DNA of 64,000 bases from Prosthecobacter debontii (GTDB lineage: Bacteria; Verrucomicrobiota; Verrucomicrobiia; Verrucomicrobiales; Verrucomicrobiaceae). Of this stretch, positions 48,773-57,915 are shown piece by piece; the first letter of the stretch is position 1; each line of letters opens with the position of its first letter. The stretch is taken from assembly GCA_945869675.1 (NCBI GenBank), contig CAMBPS010000006.1:1-64000 (forward strand). Direction: 5' to 3'. The notes beneath the pieces are model-generated. The model was not told where the DNA came from. It saw only the letters and a list, made by a program, of their open reading frames with translations, and searched no databases. Position numbers and translations under genes: made by a program.

Positions 48773-50047
48773 TTAGAGGGCATGGGACGTTTCAAAGAAT
48801 GGAAAATGCGCTTGGTCGTTGGCTGTGGCTTGCAGATGTCGGTTCATCTTTTCCCAAAATGGAAAGAAGCCAGCCCCAGCTAGTGCAAAGGCATGGGTGT
48901 CTGACTCACGCCGAATTAAGGTCAACTGAATGCCAAGCTGGTTAAGATGTTGCCTGATTTTAGGAAGCAAATCATGGATCGGACCGACCGTCGGTGCCAT
49001 CGCCACCACTTCCTGGAGTTGCTGCGCTTGAGCCCAGTCACTCAAGCTGACAACGGTATCCGAGGACTCGATCAATGTTGCTGGGCAGGCATAGTGACTT
49101 GCTGAGCGGGTGATGCCATCTGTTAAAACCTTGCGCAGGCAGGCGATGCGCTGATCACTGAGTCGGTATTGGTTTTGATACACAGACGGATTGTTGAACG
49201 CAGCCACTGCTACAGGTTGCAGAGTTTGCAGTGGACCGATCTCTGGAGATGAGTCATCGGCATGAAGCCATAGTCCACAGCGCTGATTCTTCTGGGTGTA
49301 TGATACAGGATAGGCTGGCAAAGACTTTTTGCTGCGGTCTGCATAATCTGTTTGTAGAAAGGGCGTCACGACACCATCGGCGATTCGTTCGCTACCCGCT
49401 GTTTGTTTGAGCTGATCCGCTGAGAGATATTTTTCCAGGTTCGAGAGTCGCACCAAATACGTCTTTCCAGGCGTTTGTAGGCCAGCGACCCATCGCCAGG
49501 AGAGGGTATTACTCGCCGGATCTGCGTCCAAAAGATGGCGGAAGAAAAAGTCTGCCCCCAGTTCCCAAGGAAGCTTTTCCGCATGAATCCAGAAGCTGGC
49601 CCACCACATGCGTGCATGGTTGTGGAGGTAGCCCGTGTGGATGAGTTCGTGAGCAAAGGCGTCCATGCAAGCCACGCCACTTTGACCCGCTGCGACGGCG
49701 TCGGCCTTGCTCAAAACTTCAGGAGGTAGATTTCTTCTGAGTTCGGCAACGCGTCGCCGCCAGCTAGTCCATACATCTGGCCGCAATTCTAACCAACCTT
49801 TCCAATAGCGGCGCCAACAAACCTCTTGTAGCCACTTTTCGACTTTGAGAAAACGATGAGTCATCAGCGTATCTTTGATGACCTCATCCTCGGTGATGAG
49901 TCGGTAACGCATGGCCGCACTGAGGCGGGAAACATGGGGGTGACCGATCACAACGTGGTTTCGCTTGGTCGCGTAATCGCCAGTTCGCGGCAGAAAATCT
50001 TGCCACGCAGCTAAGGCATCAGTGCGGGTCAACGGCGCATCTTTCAT
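48773..50047 (-). CDS. Photolyase/cryptochrome-like FAD-binding domain protein lacking the usual N-terminal domain
   Basis: VCWRRYWKGWLE; THTGYLHNHARMWWASFWIH-type FAD-binding-domain sequence (ELIHTGYLHNHARMWWASFWIHAEKLPWELGADFFFRHLLDADPASNTLSWRWVAGLQTPGKTYL). Confidence 0.9.
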   Translation of the reverse strand: MKDAPLTRTDALAAWQDFLPRTGDYATKRNHVVIGHPHVSRLSAAMRYRLITEDEVIKDTLMTHRFLKVEKWLQEVCWRRYWKGWLELRPDVWTSWRRRVAELRRNLPPEVLSKADAVAAGQSGVACMDAFAHELIHTGYLHNHARMWWASFWIHAEKLPWELGADFFFRHLLDADPASNTLSWRWVAGLQTPGKTYLVRLSNLEKYLSADQLKQTAGSERIADGVVTPFLQTDYADRSKKSLPAYPVSYTQKNQRCGLWLHADDSSPEIGPLQTLQPVAVAAFNNPSVYQNQYRLSDQRIACLRKVLTDGITRSASHYACPATLIESSDTVVSLSDWAQAQQLQEVVAMAPTVGPIHDLLPKIRQHLNQLGIQLTLIRRESDTHAFALAGAGFFPFWEKMNRHLQATANDQAHFPFFETSHAL

Positions 50048-50286
50048 GGCTTGTTAGGCTGTCTGATCAACGTTTAAACCGAGCTGCCTCAAGCCAGTAG
50101 GTGAGTTTGGAAATCTGTACGTTTGGCTGAGATGCATGATACTTACTTTACGCGTTTGCAGGTTTTAGAGATGCGGGGCATTCACTGTCGGCAATGAATC
50201 ATGCCCAAATCATGAGTTGCTAGATAAGACACATATTTTGTTGGTATGTTTGGATAAAAAAGGGCGTTCTACTGCCTCTCATGGTC

Positions 50287-53200
50287 ATGAAACGTCTTTA
50301 CCTTTTATCTTTCTTCTTGTTGTCCTCGGCTGCTGCTCAGGATGGTTTTAAACCCATTTTCAATGGCAAAGATCTCAGCGGCTGGGACGGGAATCCAGAG
50401 CTGTGGAAGGTGGAGAATGGCGAGATCATCGGCACGACGACGGGGCCGGAGCAGCTGAAGTACAATCAGTTTCTCATCTGGCGTGGTGGGGTGGTGAAGA
50501 ATTTTGAGCTGCGGGCGAAGGTGCGGGTGTCGGCGAGCAATTCGGGCATTCAGTATCGCAGTCGCGAGTTTCCGGAGGCGGGGAAGTGGTCGGTGGGCGG
50601 GTATCAGTGTGACATCCACTCGGCCGCGCCGAACAACGCGATGGTCTATGGCGAGAAATGGGGCGGCATCTTGGTGCAGAACGGCCAGAGCGTGGTGATC
50701 GACCCGGAGGGCAAAAAATGGCTCGTGGACGAACGCGAGCCGGTGAGCGTGGACATCGCGCAATGGCATGACTACACGATCATCGCGCAGGGGAATCATC
50801 TCGTGCATCAAATCGACGGCAAGGTGGCGATCGACCTCTTGGACTACGGCGCGAAGACGCAGTTGCTGGAGGGCATCCTCGCGTTTCAGCTTCATCGCGG
50901 TCCGGAGATGGTTTTGCAAGTGAAGGAAGTGCTACTCAAAGAGTTGCCGGAGACTCCGGTGGCGGCTTTTGACCCAAAAATGATCGTCAACGCCAAACCG
51001 GTCGAAAAGGCGAAAAACGAGTCCAAAGCGAAACCTAAGGCCGAAGCGGCCGCGGCACCGATCAAGGCCTCATCCGAGTGGAAATGGCTCTGGAGCGATT
51101 CGCCGGACTCGAAAAGTGCGGCGAGGCTGAAGAAGGAATTCGATCTCGGCGAGGCGAAGGTGAATGAGGCGCTGCTGCGCGTGAGTTGCGACAATGGCGC
51201 GGAGGTTTTTCTCAATGGCGAACGCGTTTTGACGAATTCCGACTGGCAGCGGCCGACGCAGGCGAATGTGACCAAAACGCTGCGCAGCGGCAAAAACGAG
51301 CTGCGAGCCGTGGCGACGAACAAAGGCAGCGCGGCCGGTTTTCTCGCGGTGCTGACGCTGAAGCTCGCGGATGGCAGCGAGCGCGTGATATTCACCGATG
51401 CATCGTGGTCCGCGGCGGCACCGGCGACGGAGGATTGGAAGCCGGCGAAGATCGTGAACACGTATGGCAACAAACCGTATGGCGAGATCTTTGATCGCTC
51501 GCGGCAGAAGGAGACGAAGCCGACCTCGGATGAAGTCATCGCGCCAAAGGACATCAAGACGTTGCCAGGCTTCAAGGTGGAGATGCTGCACAAGGTGTCG
51601 AAAGAGAGCGAAGGCTCGTGGGTGGGCCTCACGGTCGATGATCACGGCCGGTTACTCGCCACGGATCAATACGGCGGTCTCTTCCGCGTCACGCCGCCGC
51701 CGGTGGGCAGTGGTGATAAGGCGCAGGTGGAGAAACTCAGCGCCGAGATCAATGGCGCGCATGGGTTGCTGTATGCCTTCGATAGTCTTTACGCGCTGGT
51801 GAATGAGAAGCCGAATGTCGCAGGCCTGTATCGACTGCGCGACACGAAGGGCACGGGCCAGTTTGATGAGAAGACGCTGCTGCGCGAGATCAAAGGCCAG
51901 GGCGAGCATGGCAATCATAGCATCACGCTCTCGCCGGACGGCAAGAGCCTCTACATCGCGTGTGGCAACGGCACCGCGCAGCCGACGATCGAGCACACAC
52001 GTGGCTCGCGGCCCTTTGCGGATGATCAAGTCGTGCCGCGCACGAGCAAAGGCGCTGAATTCTCCGACACGGAGCCGCAGGCCTTCACGTGCAAGGTTTC
52101 GCCGGATGGAAAACGCTTTGAGATGATCGCCGACGGTCTGCGCAATCATTTTGATACGGCCTTCAACGCCCTCGGCGATCTCTTCACCTATGACAGTGAC
52201 ATGGAGTGGGACGCGGGCACGCCGTGGTATCGGCCGACTCGCATCTATCACCTCGTCAGCGGTGGTGATTACGGCTTCCGCGAGTCATCGGGAAAACTGC
52301 TCGGCTACTGCCCGGACATCATTCCGCCGCTCGTCGATGTGGGGCCCGGTTGTCCGACGGGTGTGGTCAGCGGACTTGGCGCGGCATTTCCCGCGAAGTA
52401 TCAACACGCCATCTACGCCTGCGATTGGACCTACGGCACGCTTTACGCCGTCGTGCTCACACCAAAGGGTGCGGGCTACGACGCGAAGCTGGAGGAGTTC
52501 GTCTATGGCAAGCCGCTGCCGCTCACCGATGCCGTGATCGGCAAGGACGGCGCGATGTATTTCGCCATCGGCGGACGTCGCACGCAGTCGGCGCTGTATC
52601 GTGTCACTTATGAAGGCAAGGAGAGCACCGCGCCGGCCGCCGCACCTGTCGAGACGCCGGAGCACAAGCTGCGCGTCGAGCTGGAGTGCCTGCATGAGGA
52701 AGGCGCCGGCCCCGAGGCCATCGACAAGGCGTGGCCGCATCTCGGGCATGCGGATCGTCTCGTGCGCTACGCCGCCCGCGTGGCCATCGAGCGCCAACCC
52801 TCGAAGTTATGGGCCGCGCGTGCGTTGAAGCAAAGCGAGCCCTGGGCTTTGATCGAGAGCGGTATCGCGCTCGCTCGCATGGGTGGAAAAGAAAATCAGG
52901 CCGCATTGCTCTCGATGCTGAATGCGCTCGACTTTGCGCAGCTCGATGCCGCTCAGCAACTCGCGCTCGTGCGTGTGTATCAAATCAGCCTCGCTCGCAA
53001 TGGACTGCCGGGAGGTGATTCGCTCGCGAAGACACTCGCACGGCTCGACGCGGTGTTTCCCGCAAAGACGAACGACTTGAATCGCGAGCTCTCGCGCACG
53101 CTCGCGGCGCTCGGTTCCTCCGAAGTCATCGCGGAGACGATCCAGCTCATGCGCACGGCGAAGGACGATCCCGTGTCGTGGCTCTCCGTCGAGCGCATGG

Positions 53201-54021
53201 CCCGCAACGACCGCTACGGCCCCAATTTCCTCCGCGCTGGTGATGCACGGCCCAACCAACAACAGATCGCCTACGCCTATAGCCTGCGCTTTGCGAAGAA
53301 CGGCTGGACGCCCGAGCTGCGTCGCGAGTTCTTCGCGTGGTTTGCCAAAACGGGCCCGTGGCTCGGTGGGAACCAGTTCCGCGGCTTCATCGACACCATC
53401 CGCAATGACGCGCTCGCCTCCGTGCCGGACGCGGAGGAGCGCAAGAAGCTCGCCGTGCTCGCCACGCCGACCTTCATCGCCATCAAGCCCGAGGCGATCA
53501 AACCGCCAAAAGGCCCCGGCAAGGCCTACACCGTCGATGAAGTCACCACTTTGGCTAAGCAGGTGCAAAGCGGCCGCAACTTCGACCGCGGGCGCGAGCT
53601 CTTTATTGCCGCCGCGTGCCAGGCCTGCCATCGACTCGGCAACGAAGGCGGCGGAGTCGGTCCCGATCTCACCGCCGCCGGCAATCGCTACACGCTGCGC
53701 GACCTCGTCGAGAACATCGTCGATCCCAGCAAGGTCATCTCCGACCAATACGAGAGCAGCATCCTCACGCTGAAAAACGGCAGCACCGTCATCGGCCGCA
53801 TCACCGCCGACGAAGGCGGCATCCTCCAAGTCGCCACCAACCCCGCCGCCCCCGGCCAAACCACCGACGTCCGCCACGACACCCTCAAGAGCCGCCAAGT
53901 CTCGCCCACCTCGCTCATGCCGCCCGGTTTGATCAATGCCATGAATCCCGACGAAGTCGCCGATCTGCTCGCCTACATTTTGTCGGGCGGAGATAAGCGC
54001 GGGAAGTTGTTTCGGAAGTGA
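50287..54021 (+). CDS. Giant secreted DUF1080 / beta-propeller / HEAT-like / c-type cytochrome protein, copy 1
   Basis: GFKPIFNGKDLSGWDG...; propeller with RNHFDTAFNALGDLFTYDSDMEWD; haem motif AACQACHRLGNEGGGVGPDLT. Confidence 0.9.
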   Translation: MKRLYLLSFFLLSSAAAQDGFKPIFNGKDLSGWDGNPELWKVENGEIIGTTTGPEQLKYNQFLIWRGGVVKNFELRAKVRVSASNSGIQYRSREFPEAGKWSVGGYQCDIHSAAPNNAMVYGEKWGGILVQNGQSVVIDPEGKKWLVDEREPVSVDIAQWHDYTIIAQGNHLVHQIDGKVAIDLLDYGAKTQLLEGILAFQLHRGPEMVLQVKEVLLKELPETPVAAFDPKMIVNAKPVEKAKNESKAKPKAEAAAAPIKASSEWKWLWSDSPDSKSAARLKKEFDLGEAKVNEALLRVSCDNGAEVFLNGERVLTNSDWQRPTQANVTKTLRSGKNELRAVATNKGSAAGFLAVLTLKLADGSERVIFTDASWSAAAPATEDWKPAKIVNTYGNKPYGEIFDRSRQKETKPTSDEVIAPKDIKTLPGFKVEMLHKVSKESEGSWVGLTVDDHGRLLATDQYGGLFRVTPPPVGSGDKAQVEKLSAEINGAHGLLYAFDSLYALVNEKPNVAGLYRLRDTKGTGQFDEKTLLREIKGQGEHGNHSITLSPDGKSLYIACGNGTAQPTIEHTRGSRPFADDQVVPRTSKGAEFSDTEPQAFTCKVSPDGKRFEMIADGLRNHFDTAFNALGDLFTYDSDMEWDAGTPWYRPTRIYHLVSGGDYGFRESSGKLLGYCPDIIPPLVDVGPGCPTGVVSGLGAAFPAKYQHAIYACDWTYGTLYAVVLTPKGAGYDAKLEEFVYGKPLPLTDAVIGKDGAMYFAIGGRRTQSALYRVTYEGKESTAPAAAPVETPEHKLRVELECLHEEGAGPEAIDKAWPHLGHADRLVRYAARVAIERQPSKLWAARALKQSEPWALIESGIALARMGGKENQAALLSMLNALDFAQLDAAQQLALVRVYQISLARNGLPGGDSLAKTLARLDAVFPAKTNDLNRELSRTLAALGSSEVIAETIQLMRTAKDDPVSWLSVERMARNDRYGPNFLRAGDARPNQQQIAYAYSLRFAKNGWTPELRREFFAWFAKTGPWLGGNQFRGFIDTIRNDALASVPDAEERKKLAVLATPTFIAIKPEAIKPPKGPGKAYTVDEVTTLAKQVQSGRNFDRGRELFIAAACQACHRLGNEGGGVGPDLTAAGNRYTLRDLVENIVDPSKVISDQYESSILTLKNGSTVIGRITADEGGILQVATNPAAPGQTTDVRHDTLKSRQVSPTSLMPPGLINAMNPDEVADLLAYILSGGDKRGKLFRK

Positions 54022-54325
54022 GGTGGGACTCTGCATTGCTGGTCGCAACTTCCCGGACACCTCTGTGCTGCTTGGGATGACAGGCGTGCGTGAATGCTCC
54101 GGCATCCTGCGGCGCAGCGGCATGGAACTGCCCGCCAGCCGGTAATTCTACGCGGCGAACCGGGATCGTGTGCGGCTCGACCTCTTCCGCGATCCGGCGT
54201 AAATGTTTCTAGGTCTGGTGCAGGAACTGCACGCGGTCATGGCTTGAGCCATCCCTTGCCGGATCCGACACACATTTTGCTGGTATGTTTGGATAGAAAA
54301 CGGCGTTCTATTGGCGCGCATGATC

Positions 54326-57300
54326 ATGAAACGTCTTTACCTTCTATCTCTCTTCCTGCTGTCCTCGGCTGCTGCTCAGGATGGTTTTAAACCCATTTTC
54401 AATGGCAAAGATCTCACCGGCTGGGATGGCGATCCTGCACTCTGGAAGGTCGAGAACGGCGAAATCGTCGGGAACACGACCGGGCCGGAGCAGCTCGCTT
54501 ACAATCAATTCCTCATCTGGCGCGGTGGAAAGGTAAAGAACTTTGAGCTGAAGGCAAAAATCCGCCAGAAGGGCAACAACACCGGCATCCAATACCGCAG
54601 TAGTGAAAATACCGATAAAAAATGGTCCATCCGAGGTTATCAGTGCGATATCCATCCGAACGCACCTTACCGTGCAATGATGTATGAAGAAGGCGGACGT
54701 GGAATCATTGTGCAGAATGGTCAGGGCGTGGTCATTGACCCGGAGGGCAAACGCTGGTTGGCCTCTGAGCATGAGCCGGTGAATGTGGACATTGCCGATT
54801 GGCATGAATACACCGTCATCGCCAAAGGCAATCATTTGATCCATAAGATCGACGGCCAAGTCACCATCGACCTTCTGGACTTTGAACTCGCGAAGCGTTC
54901 GATGGAAGGGCTTGTCGCCTTTCAGATTCATCGCGGGCCTGCGATGCAGGTGCAAATTAAAGATGTGATGCTTAAAGAGCTGCCGGATGGCGAAGGACTT
55001 CCCTTTGAAAAGTCAGCCATCCCAAGTGATGCCCAGATCATCGAGGCTAAGGGGCCTAGGGGCAAAGCCAAGGGCAAGGCACAGCCTCCTGCTGCAGCTG
55101 TCCCCGCTAAGGGTGGTCCGAAAGGTAAAGGCAAAGCCAAAGGTAAGGGAGAGGTCAAGCCAAAACGCCCAGATGCAGTTGGACCTGCCATTGGGGCTAA
55201 TGTCGCGACGCCGATCAGCAACATCAAGACGCTGCCTGATTTTCAAGTGGAGCTTCTTTACTCTGTCCCTGGGGGTGATCAGGGTTCCTGGGTGAATCTT
55301 TGTAGCGATGACAAAGGCCGTATTTATGCCAGTGATCAATATGGTGGTCTTTTTCGCTTCAAAGCTCCTGTCGCAGGCCAAGTCCTGAAACCTGAAGATG
55401 TGCAGAAAGTGCCGGCTGAGATTCGTGCAGTGAATGGCATGCTCTTTGCCTTTGGTGCCCTTTATGTGGGGGTGAACGATTACGAGAAAAAGATCCCCAG
55501 CGGTCTTTACCGCATCACGGACAGCAATAACGATGACATGCCTGACAAGGTCGAAATGCTTCGTGAATTCGATAGCAGTGGCGATCACGGCGTGCACGCC
55601 ATCGTCCCGACGCCTGACGGTAAATCACTTTATCTTATCACCGGAAACAACGCTGCGCTTAAAGACGGGCCAAAGGCTGGAGCTCCCGACAGCTCACCGG
55701 TGGCGAAGCTTTGGGGGGATGACCACCTGCTGACTCGCATGCCTGATGGTCGTGGCCATAATCGCCACGTCATGGCTCCAGGAGGCATCATTTACCGCCT
55801 TGATCCTGATGGTAAGAACATGGAGATCTTTGCCAGTGGCTTCCGTAACATCTTCGATGCCGGTGTGAATCGCGATGGCGAACTCTTCACTTACGACGCC
55901 GACATGGAGTATGACTTCAATACCTCATGGTATCGTCCTACACGCGTGAATCACGTCGTCAGCGGCGGCGAATACGGCTGGCGCAACGGAGCAGGGAAGT
56001 ATCCAGAGTTCTATTATGACAATCTTCCTGCCACGCTGAATATCGGACCTGGTTCACCGACAGGAACCACTTTTGGATATGGAGCCAAGTTTCCGGGAAA
56101 ATACCAAGAGGCCTTTTATGTGCTCGACTGGAGTTGGGGTAAAATTTACGCGGTGCATCTGAAGCCCAGCGGCAGCACCTACACAGCAACCAAGGAAGAA
56201 TTTGTGACCGGTGGCCCGCTTCCTGTCTCTGATGCTATCATCGGCAAAGATGGTGCGATGTATTTCACCATTGGTGGACGCAGAGTGCAGAGCGGATTGT
56301 ATCGGGTGAGTTACAAGGGAAAAGAAGATACCTCACCTTTGAGGCGAACGGCTGTGATTGATTCGCAGCGTGACCTCCGCCGCTCTCTTGAAGCCTTCCA
56401 AGGTAAACAAGACCTGAAAGCCGTCGAAACTGCTTGGCCGCACCTCAGCAGTGAAGATCGCTACATCCGCGCTGCTGCACGCACGGTGCTGGAGCATCAG
56501 CCGTTAGCCGAATGGCAAGCCAAGGCTTTGGCTGAAACCAATGTTACCGCACAGCTGGAAGCACTGCTTTCGCTAACGCGGACCACGGGTGTCTGCCCCA
56601 CGCATCGCGCGGCGGATCATGTTGTGAATACGGCCCCGCGTGACTCTATCCTGGCGGCGTTGCTCAAGCACGACTTTGCCAAGCTCAAACCAGAGCAACG
56701 CCTCGCTTATGTTCGTCTCACGGAGATTGTGTTGCACCGCTTTGGCAATCCTGATGATGCCACGGTGGCTGCGATCATCGCCAAACTTGATTCAGGTTTC
56801 CCCGCAGATAACTTTGAACTGAATTGGTTGCTCATCGAGACACTTGCCTACCTCCAAGCACCTAGCGTGGCTGCTAAAGGCATGGCTCTGATCGCCGCCG
56901 CTGAGAGCCAAGAGCCTCAGGTCGAATACGCTCGCAGCATGCGCTTTTTAAAAACTGGTTGGACGGCTGAACTGCGCAAACAACAGCTCGAGTGGTTCCT
57001 CAAAGCCGCTAACTACAAGGGTGGTAGCAGTTTCAATATCTTCATTGAGTTTATCCGCAAGGATACCCTGGAAACCTTTACCCCTGCTGAGACGGCGCAA
57101 TTCGCCGAACTCATCGCTAAGAAGCCAGTCATCAAATCAGCCATCGAAAACGTTGGAGCCATGTTTGTCGGTCGCACGCCGACGATGTGGACGCTCGAAG
57201 AGCTGAGTAAAGCCGCCGAAACGGGTATGAAAGGACGCGACTTTGACAAGGGGCGTCAAATGTTCTCGGGTGCTGCCTGCTACACCTGCCATCGCTTTGG

Positions 57301-57682
57301 CAATGCAGGCGGCATGACAGGTCCTGATTTGACCGGTGCTGGCGGCCGCTACAGTCCACATGATTTGCTGGATCAGATCATCAATCCAAGCAAAGTCATC
57401 AATGAACAGTTTGCGCCGATCATTGTGACCAAGAACAACGGTGAGATCCTCAGCGGAGTTGTCGTGAACCTCAGTGGTGACAGCGTGACTTTGAATACCG
57501 ATCTCAGTGATCCGAACCAGCGCGTCAATGTGGACCGCAAAGAAGTGAAAAGCATCGAGCCGAGCACCGTCTCTCTCATGCCACCGATGCTTCTAGCCAT
57601 GCTTAAGAAGGAAGAAGTTCTCGACCTCCTCGCCTACGTCCTAAGCGGTGGCAACAAAGACCACGCGATGTTCGTGAAGTAG
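54326..57682 (+). CDS. Giant secreted DUF1080 / beta-propeller / HEAT-like / c-type cytochrome protein, copy 2
   Basis: Same architecture as copy 1; FRNIFDAGVNRDGELFTYDADMEYD; haem motif AACYTCHRFGNAGGMTGPDLT. Confidence 0.92.
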   Translation: MKRLYLLSLFLLSSAAAQDGFKPIFNGKDLTGWDGDPALWKVENGEIVGNTTGPEQLAYNQFLIWRGGKVKNFELKAKIRQKGNNTGIQYRSSENTDKKWSIRGYQCDIHPNAPYRAMMYEEGGRGIIVQNGQGVVIDPEGKRWLASEHEPVNVDIADWHEYTVIAKGNHLIHKIDGQVTIDLLDFELAKRSMEGLVAFQIHRGPAMQVQIKDVMLKELPDGEGLPFEKSAIPSDAQIIEAKGPRGKAKGKAQPPAAAVPAKGGPKGKGKAKGKGEVKPKRPDAVGPAIGANVATPISNIKTLPDFQVELLYSVPGGDQGSWVNLCSDDKGRIYASDQYGGLFRFKAPVAGQVLKPEDVQKVPAEIRAVNGMLFAFGALYVGVNDYEKKIPSGLYRITDSNNDDMPDKVEMLREFDSSGDHGVHAIVPTPDGKSLYLITGNNAALKDGPKAGAPDSSPVAKLWGDDHLLTRMPDGRGHNRHVMAPGGIIYRLDPDGKNMEIFASGFRNIFDAGVNRDGELFTYDADMEYDFNTSWYRPTRVNHVVSGGEYGWRNGAGKYPEFYYDNLPATLNIGPGSPTGTTFGYGAKFPGKYQEAFYVLDWSWGKIYAVHLKPSGSTYTATKEEFVTGGPLPVSDAIIGKDGAMYFTIGGRRVQSGLYRVSYKGKEDTSPLRRTAVIDSQRDLRRSLEAFQGKQDLKAVETAWPHLSSEDRYIRAAARTVLEHQPLAEWQAKALAETNVTAQLEALLSLTRTTGVCPTHRAADHVVNTAPRDSILAALLKHDFAKLKPEQRLAYVRLTEIVLHRFGNPDDATVAAIIAKLDSGFPADNFELNWLLIETLAYLQAPSVAAKGMALIAAAESQEPQVEYARSMRFLKTGWTAELRKQQLEWFLKAANYKGGSSFNIFIEFIRKDTLETFTPAETAQFAELIAKKPVIKSAIENVGAMFVGRTPTMWTLEELSKAAETGMKGRDFDKGRQMFSGAACYTCHRFGNAGGMTGPDLTGAGGRYSPHDLLDQIINPSKVINEQFAPIIVTKNNGEILSGVVVNLSGDSVTLNTDLSDPNQRVNVDRKEVKSIEPSTVSLMPPMLLAMLKKEEVLDLLAYVLSGGNKDHAMFVK

Positions 57683-57705
57683 GGTTAGCCCGAAAGTAAT
57701 CGATT

Positions 57706-57744
57706 AGCGGTGACTCTCCCATGGGTAGGTCACCGCTTTTTTTG
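57706..57744 (+). terminator. Rho-independent terminator
   Basis: agcggtgac...gtcaccgct stem followed by a T tract, just after the 57682 stop. Confidence 0.85.
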
Positions 57745-57915
57745 AGTCAAACGATACATAGGATCGTGAAGCGGGAATGACGGCTCCTTGAGTTCGTTCA
57801 GGGCCTTGTTTCGCGAGCGAAACGCGCCTCCAATCGCCTAAACTTCTGTATTGCAAAAAGATTTTGGGATCCATTGAGGAGGCACATCGGGGGGCTGTCT
57901 TTTTCGTCGTGAAAT

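Noticed and set aside
51070-52251. Minus ORFs of 191-246 aa at 50.9-52.3 kb
   Set aside because: Arg/His-rich shadow translations opposite the conserved propeller gene
52807-54123. 438-aa minus ORF opposite giant paralogue 1
   Set aside because: Long antisense ORF explained by high GC and codon bias of the plus-strand gene
54022-54266. Spacer between the giant paralogues as a possible pseudogene
   Set aside because: No frame gave a convincing protein-like sequence
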